Position numbers and translations under genes: made by a program | Notes under the pieces: generated by a model | Told to the model about the DNA's origin: nothing | Database searches by the model: none | Seen by the model: the letters and a program-made list of their open reading frames with translations, nothing else | Shown here: in pieces, positions 49,701-61,700 of the stretch | How the letters are laid out: every line of letters begins with the position of its first letter | How positions within the stretch are numbered: position 1 is the stretch's first letter | Source: Bolinopsis microptera | Lineage: Eukaryota; Ctenophora; Tentaculata; Lobata; Bolinopsidae | DNA: 64,000 nucleotides | Assembly (NCBI RefSeq): GCF_026151205.1 | Contig: NC_087072.1 | Span: 16,631,669-16,695,668, forward strand | Direction: 5' to 3'

Positions 49701-52700
49701 ATCGATTAGTGCTGCACATGCAATATGGCCATGCAACAAAACGGATAATTTTTTATTTGAACAATAGCATTCTGCATAAGCGGAAATTGCTGGAAATGCT
49801 TGCTAGTTATAAAACCCACCGTCATCAGCGATTCCCGCTAGTTCATCGTTATCTATAAGTTGCTCCGCTGAAATTCATTTAGGCTTACAGCATTCCGACA
49901 GACAACATGCATTAATGTGCCCTAACAAAAATCATTGTTTCCCTCTTAAACCTAAAAATCAATCAAACAACCTGTTTTAGAAGAACGACTGTAAGAAAAT
50001 AAAACTCACTCGATTGTGATTTAGTCATCAGAGTTGCCTTCTTCTCACCAGCAGGTTCAGGATCACCAACTTCAAGCACGACTGCATCAACCTGGCCTGG
50101 CTGTACTACTTCTACTGACACTTCTTTCACTTCTCCGCTCTCTACTGTGGGAACACTACAGTCTATCTGAAAATACAATGTTCAAAAGATTAAATTTACT
50201 CGATTGATACAACCCTAGGTTAAAACCATCAATCTCAATAGGACACATCAATAAAGAATCAATGATTTATGGACACGTTCATTTGAGTTTGAGGATATTG
50301 GTAAACAAAAATAATAGCGTTTTTGACGATAGTGGCTTAATTTTGACATCTATTAACCTAGCACGTTCAGAAGTTCTGAACATTAGCCACGTAACCCATA
50401 CTCCCATATGCACCGCTCAGAAAGAAAATCTATTGTTGTTAGGCACTATAATGTTTCAAATGTCACATTTTGTGTGACTGAGTTAACTGCAGTTGTCTAA
50501 TTATCATTCCTTGGTCTGAAATATAGTAAATTAGGTCAATCTAACAATTATGATACAACATTGGTTAATGGGTACGGATCGAACGGTTACAAGGCAATAT
50601 TTGGGTAACTTTGTCACACTCATGATACCATACCTCTATTCTACTGTGAGGTGTCCTTAAAACCCTTTCAACTCATTATTTTATGGTTGCTCTACCAAGC
50701 ATAGCCCTAAAATATGTTGTTTTGAATAGTTAGCTAATACAGGCACTTGGTTATTGGGAAATGAGGTTAATTCTGTCACAATATATGAAATTTAAAATTT
50801 TGGGCGAATAATTTATATCTGATTTTGGTTTGAAAGGCGGGAAAATTTTATATGATAACAATGTAGTTGATGCAAGTTAAGATCAGTTGATGTTTACATT
50901 GTCACAAAAAATCATACGAAATCGTAAATAGATTAAAAACAATCATTATAGAATGAAATAGTCTCTTATAATAACTCTTATAATAACTGATGTGACAAAG
51001 TAAACATGTCTTGCCCCTATTTTGAAGATCTATATTCTATACCTCTATTAGAATATTGTCCAGAACATCAGAGCTTAAGTTTAACAATTTTAGGTTAAAT
51101 TTGTCAAAGTCACTAAAAATGTGACAAAATTAACTTTTCATGCCCCAACAATTTCAAGATAGTGTGTAAAAATTAGCATAGGCTGCTTTATTACCTATAT
51201 AAATCAAGATCCAAACTACAAAAATTATATGTTAATGTGATGACGATTACCTAACTCTTATAATAACTGATGTGACAAAGTAAACATGTCGCCGACCCAG
51301 AAGCCGACCCAGAAGGATATTATACAGAAAAAAGAGAAAACTCAAGGCACGCATCAGATGTCTTAAGATATTAAACCCGGACTCCCTCTCCTTACCTACC
51401 CTAGAACATAAAGTAAATCTGATGGCTTATGAAATTCAACAAAACATAAGTATGGAGATTAACGGAAGAGAGCGCAAAGCTGTACAATGCGTTAAGAAAA
51501 ACCCGAAATATTTCTTCAGCTATGCAAAAAGATTTTCTAAGCTGAAATCAAATATCGGTCCGCTAAGAAGCAGCTCCACAGGAACACTACAACATGATGC
51601 TAAGAAAATGGCGGAAATCCTTCAAGACCAATATTCTTCAGTGTTTAGTGACCCTGACAACGAGAAGAAAAAAGACACAACCAGCAATATAACATCGCCC
51701 TCAGAAAAGTTAACATCATTCAACTTTAGTAAAGAGGACCTCATCACAGCTATTGATGAAATTGATGCTGACTCGGCAACATCTAATGGGGACATTCCAG
51801 CAAGGATACTGAAAGCTTGCAAACAACCGCTTTCAGAAGCCCTGATGATCATTTGGGAGAACTCCTTCAGAAATGGTCAAGTTCCTTCAGTCTATAAGGA
51901 ACAATATATCACACCAGTGTTTAAAAAAGGAAACAAAACAGACCCGGGAAATTATAGACCTGTCTCGTTAACTTCCCATATGATAAAAGTGTTTGAGAGA
52001 GTACTAAGAAAGAACATGGTAGAGCACTTGGAGTCGAATCACATATTCTCTAAGAAGCAACACGGCTTCCGGAAAGGTAGAAGCTGTCTTACACAGTTAT
52101 TACAACACATGGACTACATCCTAAACAACTACCTAGACAGCTCCGAAACAGACGTGATATACCTTGATTATGCTAAAGCCTTCGACAAGGTGGATCATTC
52201 CCTACTTCTTAAAAAGGTTAAGTCGTATGGAATACAAGGTAATCTGTACAAATGGATTGAGCAATTCCTCCTTGATAGGACTCAAACGGTCATTGTCGAC
52301 GGAAAGCATTCTAGGTCAATGCCGGTTATCAGTGGAGTACCGCAGGGGACTGTACTTGGTCCAATCCTCTTTCTTCTTTACGTCAACGATCTAGATCAGT
52401 ACGTGAAAGATTCCAAACTTAGCAGCTTTGCCGATGACACCCGAATAGGCAGAAAAATATCGACGTTAAACGACTGCAATCTTCTTCAAGAAGATCTAAA
52501 CAGAATCATACGTTGGTCCGAGGACAACAACATGAAACTGCACGAAAACAAGTTTGAACTTGTTTGCTATAGAACACCGGCCTCTAAATCACTTTCAGAG
52601 GAGCTGCCATTTATGAGTGACATCACAAACTACACCACTCCAAATGGATCAGTCATAGAAAGAAGTACATTAGTGCGTGACCTAGGAGTCAACATGTCCG

Positions 52701-55700
52701 ATGATTACTCCTGGACACCACATATCAACATCATGGTTGACAAGGCACGTCAGATGGCATCTTGGGTTCTTGGAGTATTCAAAGACAGGACAACACCTGT
52801 TATGCTCCAGCTCTACAAATCCCTGATAAGGTCCAGAGTGGAGTACTGCTGCCCGCTTTGGAATCCAAACAAGATCTTTGATATCCAGTCTATCGAGAGC
52901 ATACAACGCCAGTTCACTAGACGAATTCTAGGGCTGAGAGACACCGATTATTGGAATAGACTGAAGGAACTGAAACTTGCATCACTGCAAAGACGCCGAG
53001 AACGCTACACCATCATACATCTGTGGAAAGTTCTCCAGGGTATATGTCCAAATGACCTAGATGTACAGTTCAGAGAGAATGCCAGACTGGGAGTTAAAGT
53101 TATACTCCCTTCTCTCACAAAAAAAGCATCAGCTGCTGCACGCTCCACCTACGACCACTCATTCGCAGTGAGAGCTGGAAGACTCTGGAATGTTCTCCCC
53201 AAAATTGTCAATACTCAAAGGACTTTGACAAGCTTCAAGACATCTCTTGGAAACTTCCTAGACACCCTTCCAGACAAGCCCCCTACTCCTGGATACAGTG
53301 CAGAAAACTCTAACTCGATAATAGACTGGTGCAGTCAAGGAGGTGGTCCGCAGATTGCGTGATGGCCGTGAAGATGCCTACTTCTAAACCTATCAATAGG
53401 TTCAATAGGTTCAATGTCTTGCCCCTATTTTGAAGATCTATAACTCTATTACAATTCAACATTCTTTCAGAAACGATTGGAAGAATATTGTCCAGAACAT
53501 AAGAACTCAATTTTTAAAATTTAGATTTATTTGTCAAAGACATTGAAAATGTGACAAAATTAACTTTCCCTGCCCCAACAGTATCAAGATAGTGTGTTAA
53601 AATTGGCATATGATTTATTACAGGTATATTAAAGTATTAATCGATCCAAACTACGAAAAATATCTTTTGATCTGATGACGATTACCTAACTCTTATAATA
53701 ACTGATGTGACAAAGTAAACATGTCTTGCCCCTATTTTGAAGAACTATACCTCTATTAGAATACTATGTAACTTTATCATCAAAAAATTTCGATAAACTA
53801 GTTATTTTGCCAGCAAGGAGCTAACAGAGTTATAATAATTTTTTGTGACGAAATTACCCTATTTTTGACCATGTAGCGGTAGTTTAATTGTGACACTGTT
53901 AACATATTACCACCTGATAATGATTTATGTGACTGGTGCATGGTACTAGCAGTGTTGTTTGATCCATAGTACGTATAATATAAGGGGTTTAAGCTGGTAT
54001 ATCATTATTTGTTCAATTTCACACATGTTCAGATATTATCAAGATTATGTGACAAAGTAAGCTTGGTTGTGCCTCTGTGTTTTAATTCCTTACGACTATA
54101 TGATATAATAACAATTCCCAGCACTTCCAGGCCATCAAATAAACTTACACTACTCAGCATTGCTTATCAGGGTGCCCTAAACATTCATCACATATTTTCT
54201 TTAATGTGTGACAGAGTAAACCTGAATGCACCATCTAACGAAAAAAGTCGTCAAATATGTAGGTAATGGTCATATGTACCCATCCAATCAACTGGACACT
54301 CAAAAATTTGGTCAAAAACGGCAGCAAGGGGTCCATATTTACTCCGTCACATGTTTATAGTGTGACAATGTAACCATTTCCGTGCCGGCCGTATTTAAGC
54401 GATATCTTATCACCTGATTAAGATATCGTTATGTGACAAAGTTAGCCTAGAGGATGAAACGATTATCCTAACCATCAAGGGTTTAAGTAATTTCATAGTG
54501 TGACAAAGTCAACTACACTGTGCCTTTTAATAGGGTCACTTATATTTACCAATATCCTCAAACTCAAATGAACGTGTCCTTATATAAGCTCATTTTCAAC
54601 AGAAGAATTCTTTACTATTGTGAGTACTGGGACTCTCTCCATACAAAACTCGATTATATCTCTTTTACCTCTGTTATTGAAGCTGAAAGGTCGGTGGTGC
54701 TTGCTGTGGTAGGATCCTCTAGGTTCATCTCTTTGCCAGCGTTCCTTTTCAGTGCTGAAATTGCGTTCATATGAATCTTTTTTTTACCGAAGAAATAATT
54801 ATCTGCCGCAGTAACTACAATTCATCTAATGAAAAATGACTACCAATACTGAATACAGAATTGTTAGTTTTATCTGTCATTTGAACAAACAAAGTTCAAA
54901 CGAGAAATGTTTTCAAGATATTTATAGTGACTAACTTTCCATATGCTCAGCCAGCTCCATGAGAGCCTGGAATGTAGTTCTATATTGACCATACTCTTTG
55001 ATCGAGCAGACTCCTATTAGAGGGGTGTATCCAAAGTTCCTGAAAAATTATGAACATACAAATCTCATGTATAGCTTCGAAAAACATAAAATCATTAGTC
55101 CTTGAACTGGAATTTCCCTGTTCATAATTAAATGTTTACCTGTTGTCTAACACACGTATATTGATGGGAGGCAAGTATAGCTCGTTAACTGGTAACATAA
55201 CATCAATATAGTTCTGGGGGTTCTTGAAGTTTGCGTGCTTCTTTACACTCTTGATCTTCTCCATAGTTAACACTTCTCCACCAACTTCAATCTCAAGATG
55301 TGGAGAATCCACTGCTGACAGTTTGAAATCTTCTAGCTCACGCAGACCCCAGGTCAGAAACTGGAAATATTGGTTAATTTGATGCTAAGTTGATCAAATC
55401 CAGTGTAAAAATAAACATTAACTGAAATTCATTGACGGAAAAATATTCTTCGTTCTTATATTATGAGGGTGTTTATGTATGAGGATGTTAATATATGAGG
55501 ATGTTAATGTATGAGGATGTTATCTACAAAACGGTAAGTTGTAAGAGGATTATATCATACTTCGACTCTGGTACGTGCCAACTTTGGTCGGATGTTATCG
55601 GGAACAACAAACTTAGTGTTCCCCTCCATTCTCGGTAAAGGTGGAAGCTCGCTCCCTCCGATCTAGGTTAAGAAACAATGTAACTTATTATTTATCTACT

Positions 55701-58700
55701 CAACATTTAAAATGAATACCATAATCGAGTTTAATTTCATTCTCATTATATGGGAATTATTAATAATAATGAAAATATGATTCATACCTCGTAAAGCTCG
55801 AAAGCGGCAAGGAGCTCGCCTTTAGACTTTTTAACCCCAGCAATGGAGTACCACTGTAGATGAGTACCAGATTCTAGTTGGTAAGGAGCATTGATCATGG
55901 TAGGGGTGCACACAACCCTTCCTAGTTTGTCGTGGTTCTGGAAATAGGAAAACGAGCTGGACAGAGAAATCAAACATCCACTGTCGTTTAATGAGTTTAT
56001 CGTCAATATTTCAGCCATCCATATAATTTAGCAGGTGGCAATATAGCAGCAAGTAGAATTTAAACAGTAATTCAGATTAGCTGAGCAATAAGAAAACAGT
56101 GAAAAATTTGCTAACAAAAGAGGTTAGTTGATGTAAAGATAAGATTAACACCGAATATGCAGCTAGGGGTGTAGTTGATACCTTAACGTACATTATTTGG
56201 AAGGATATAATTTTGGGTGCAAGATTTTTTTAAACGTGCATGGAAGCCGGAAGTCCTAACGGACTTTAATCTGGGTTAAGTTCTCGGTCACCCGAGCAGA
56301 CATTTTAACGTGAGAAGTGAACCTCCAGCACCCAGGTAGTATCCGACGAAATATAGTCCGATAAGGTAACACTAAACCTGAACACAGATACTCACTACGA
56401 AGGCTGCGGGAGTGCTGTTAAGTTTTGCCTGCACATGTGAGGGAATCTGTCCTGCTGCTAAATCTACTGACAGTGCATCTTTTTTGCTTTTAATCTTCTT
56501 CATTTTATCATGCAAACCTTGGTGCTGTCAAGATTTCGAAAAGGGTAGAAGTTTAAAGAGGATAAAAAGTTGTAGATAAAGTTATTGCATGCATAGTTTT
56601 TTAACCGAAGGTATAAGAAAGACTGAGTAAGAATTCTTTCTTGATAGTAGAGACAGTGCTAAAAGATCTTAAAGGGCTAAGTGCTTAGTTAAGGTAAAAT
56701 CGTAGAATTCAAGAACATGGGCTTCAGCACATAGAATTGCTTTCTGTAACATATAGCAGTTATATAGGGGTTAGAATCTAACAGAGGAAGTTAGCACTAG
56801 CAGTAAGTATTTAGCTCTTACATTTAGCTGCAACATAAAGCTGTAACTTGTAGCCGTAGAAGTAGCTGTAACATTCAATAATCATTTCATAACTTACCAG
56901 TGCATCCTCATCGAACACCTCTATAACTACATTTGGTGGGTTTCTAGCAATATCTGCCTTGTCTCCACAGATCTCAATGTTATCCAGCATGATGGTAGTA
57001 TCCCACATGGGACTACAGGACTGCTTGATGACCTTTGTCACACCACTTCGGTTTCCGAACACAATCCTAGCGTATGGGTCGGAGTAGCCCGTAGCATCAG
57101 CTCCCAGGAGACCCCTGGCTTGGTAGAGGTATGCTCTCAGCTGGTACTTCTTCACGTTGTTGGCCGGATACTCTGTCATGATACGAGGAGCTATGTTGAA
57201 CGTTTCTGCGTCGTCTTTGTCCTTGTCATCCAGATCCTAGGTGATAGGGATTTTGTAAGAGAGGTCTTAGTTCAAATACAAAAACATATGTTTAATCTGA
57301 TATTTTATTTTCAATTGCCATAAGTAAAGAATTTTCGTAGTAGCTACTCAAGTTTGAGACAGACATAACTGAGACCCACCTTATACACAGTAAATGTGAT
57401 GGGTACCGGAACCTCGCTCACAAGCTTTTTGTTCCACCTCCTTCTTCGGACCATATCGAATGTTTTCTCTTTCAGATGGAATTTGGTGGTGAATAGTTTG
57501 CTGTACTCCCAGCCCTCTGGGTCCCTTTCGTCCTCTTTAGCCTAGGTTCAAATTTTTAACAAAATGATCAGTATTGAAATTAGCAGCAGTGACAATAAGC
57601 AGGTTTGAATAAATGAAATAAGCGATTATATGACAAAGAAAGGTTATTATATGAAAAAGAGAAAGATTGTATGATTATTGATTTCAGCAGAAAATTTCAA
57701 TTAACAGCCATGCACGGGCATGCGTAGCCAAATTAGGCTAAAACCGCTGCCGACCTCAAATTTCACCCAACCCACTTTGGTTTCTGCGCCAGTTCTCTCT
57801 CTAACTCTTGCCCAGAGTCTCCTCCTTGCTAGATGGTAGTTCCTCTCCACTGGTCCATAACTCCCCATATCCGCCTCATCGGTATACTCGTATCCCGCAC
57901 TGTCAACCGCTCTCTGGATATCCAGTAACCATTCAGTAGTCCACTTCCACCCCTCTTTACAAGGTATCTCATCCATTGGCGGACTGTCGTCCCCTTTCTC
58001 GTCCTGCCACCAAGTGTCAGTGGAGGAGGCGGTCCACTTTGCACCGGGCTTCCTGGTTTGTCCTTGAAACACGGTCTCTCTGAAAACTGGAGAGAGAGTG
58101 AGTTGGTTAGTTGCCTATAAATTTGCTGTTTGTAACCTGTTACAAACAGCAAACTTAAAGCATATAGTTATTAGTTATGCTTTAAAATAATTAGCTTTAT
58201 CACGTGCCAACGTATTCACTACTCTGAGACCCTATGAGGCTTAATGTGACCAGCCACTGCTTTTTCTTTTGTTACGGGCCCGATATGGCCGAAGTCAATA
58301 AAGAGCCACACAGAGGGGGAAACAAGGGCGTGGTGACGGCTATCCGTCGAAATGTTAGGTTCGTGTGACCACAAAAGAAAAAACAGCAGCTGGTCACACT
58401 AAGCCTCATAGGGTCTCAGATGAGTCAGATAGATGTCAGAGCTGTGAACACGTTGGCACGTGACCAACATATGGCACGTGACCAACATATGTCAAGATGA
58501 TTATTTTTGTGACTCGCACGTGGCTCTTTATTGACACTACATGACATTATTGAGCTATATTATTACGATCGTAAACTTAATGTAAACTTATGTTTAAGCG
58601 TATAAGCGGCATATTGCGGATCACGATATTCAGACTTTCAGAAAATCAGTGCGATTAGTTTTGAATCGCACCAACTATGTTTCGGTTTCTCAAAACAGTG

Positions 58701-61700
58701 CGATCAATTTATAATCGCACTCCCTGTCCGTTCACAAGTTTCATTTAGCCCGGAGGAGGAAAAACCGAGACAAAAAATCAGGTGCGATTATGAAAAAATA
58801 AGTGGCCGTCAAATAGGTCAAAATTGGAGTTATATAAGTAATCAGATGGAGAAAAGAATTAAGTTAAAACCTGTTAAGCCACGCTCATTGTCAAAGGAAA
58901 TAGCTTTATCCACCTGGATAATCCAATCCCCGTCAAACCTCCATGCTTCTGGTGGTTCAAACGAATCTTTGGTGATCTCGTACTGCAAAGTTATTCATGA
59001 TCCACTAAAAAATATAGCTAGGTTAAAGTAAAGGTTTACATTTTTAAAATAAATGAAAGTAAAGGTACTTTTAGGTGCTTTTAAAACAAACCTTGCCAGT
59101 ACTATCCGACCACTTTGGTCTGGGGAGAAGTTTCGTAGTCCAGCTTCCGCATACGCTCATCTCATTTTCATAAGTTTCCGCAAACACAGTTACTTCTGAT
59201 CCAGAGGGCGTCTTAAATGCACTGGCGACGTGTTCAAACTTTCCAAACCAGATATTCATGGAGAGATGGGCTCCGATCTTCTCTTTCATGGGCTTCTTCA
59301 GGAAATAGGACCCAGTTTTGCCACAGTTTTTACCTCGTCCCCTTTCATTCTCAGTGTATAGAATCTCATGGATGGGGATCCTAGTGTAGCCAATCCTGCT
59401 CGTTCCACTCATGATCCAGATGAAAACATCGGGGACGCTAATTTGAGGCTGAAATTGATATCAGCGTTAGAAATAGACAGTTTTATAAAACAGACACTTC
59501 ATACCGTCCAGTCCAGCTATTTTGCTTAATATCAATTCATGTTCATAATTGTTGACCAGCAGTCATTAAAGGCTGGACAAAAGGATGTAATAATAAGTAT
59601 TGTATTTGTAGTTGTACCTCAAAACAGAGTGATTTGAACTTTGATATGACATTTGCAACACGACTCAGCTTTTTTTCAGGTGCCACCTTTTGTAGGCATC
59701 CAGATTGCATAGCTTCCAGTTCATCAAGACAACAATCCTGAGGAAAATGGCAGAGTTAAGCTCTACTTCTTATACTTTACCAGACAAGCTCCAAGTGAGA
59801 TATTATTAAAACATAACCCATAAGCTTAAAGTTACTTTTAAACATATGTTTGAAAATAAACTCACGAAGAACACAGCATTGGTGTTCTCTTCATCTTCCT
59901 CGTCCTTCAAGGACCCCGAGGCTGGCATAGGCAGATCCGAGGTATCTTCATCATCACTCAGTTCTATCAGAGCACCCTCAGCTTCATCATCCTCCTCCTC
60001 TTCTTCCTACAGTGGGACAATAATTTCAGTTTCAACCTTTAGCCCATGGTTCTAGACAGAAACCATTGTAATCAGAACATTTCAGATATTATAAATTATT
60101 CAAAAATGCACTTACAATTTGATCAAGCTTTGTTTCATCGTCAATATCGATGACCACATCATCAAGACGGTCCAAGTTGATACCAACAAACTCGGGAGTT
60201 TCTTCTTCTAAATTTTTAACCAATCCCTAATGTTTGGGCAAATTATTTTTATTTATCCGAAATAAGAGAACGAAGAAATTCGGAAAATGATAATCATGTT
60301 TAGTGAATTATATATTCTCATGGATATTTTCATTTTAATAGCATGGGTATTGGGGAATCGAGATCACTTACAATTTGGAAAAGGCGCAATTTGTGCAGAT
60401 TCCTATCGAGTTTAGTGGCGTTTTCTGGAGGTTCCGGAAGAGCGAGACCCCTGAAGGAAACATTCGGTTAATAAACAAGGTTACCGGTCAGAGCATCTAG
60501 GTTTTGTATTAATGAAACAGAAAGTTTGGTGATGGATAAACAGAATAAACAGTCACTCACGTAAGCTCGCTTATCAGGTTTTGGATCATTTCATTACATT
60601 TTGTGGATAGATCAGATTGCTTTGCTCTGGCGAGTTCAATGATTTGAAACTTCCTAACTTCTTCTTCCTGAAAATAGAACCGGATTATTTAATGGCTTCA
60701 CTTGCTTACTCGCTTACTTTAAAACTATTTAAGAAGCTTTGGTGACCACTGACAATAATCTTGATAAAAATAAAACGATTTATTCCAGGTCTCATGCAGG
60801 TAACTAGGTTCTATTCAAGATAAAAGAACATTACCATGTATTCCAGAGTCCACATCATAGTGTTGTAGGTCTCCACCCTAAACTCCACGTCCTCCCACTC
60901 CGAATGTATAATTACTGCCGGTTTGGAAGACGACCAGGGCATGAAGTAGTAGTGAGTACCATCGTACACTGCAGCGGTAAAGAGAAATCAGGGAATTTGA
61001 ATGACAACCTGGTAGAACCAGGATATATATAATATATATATTATATAGATATTAGATGGTGAATATTTTAGACATAAACGTAGCAATGACAGTAAGATAT
61101 GTACCTGCATTACAAGGTTGAGTGGTGGAAGGGTGGGTGCTGCCGTTCATTGAGAGACTGTTTCCGTAATCTCCGATACTCACCTCAAACTCTACCTGAC
61201 TGTCCTTCTCTCTGATCATGTTACCAGTGTCAAACGATGTGAACAAGTGGTACTTGTGTCGCCTCAGGCTTGACTGAAGTGGGAGGATATTACTCTAATT
61301 AAATATGATTCACAAGAAACATTAAAACTATTTAACTGCGAAGGCAATACCACTATCAGCCGGAGGGAGGTTCTTGAAACATATAGATATTATGATAGTT
61401 TCCAGCATTCATTACTAGATTTGGTTATAACTAACCATCACATCATCACTCTCGTTTTGAGGTATGTTCGACTTGTTTTTGAGAGCTGGGTCTGGTTCTC
61501 CCATATTTGAGCCTAGTTCCATCAAAATTCTACCTCTGTAGGCGATTCCAGGCTCCTGAGGGGTAATTCACGTGATGAAACAAACTGCTTTGGTTAACAA
61601 ATGGTAGCTTAGGACAGGAGGATGGCCCTTACTCCTTCCTCACACAGAGTTTGACTAGGGTGACGAATATGCCGTGAAATAAAGCAAAGGAGGATATTTG

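Noticed and set aside
3449-53413. Endonuclease half (3.4-4.8 kb) and RT half (51.3-53.4 kb) as two parts of one split LINE
   Set aside because: They lie on opposite strands 47 kb apart, the RT half has its own target duplication, and shared family cannot be shown without a reference element.
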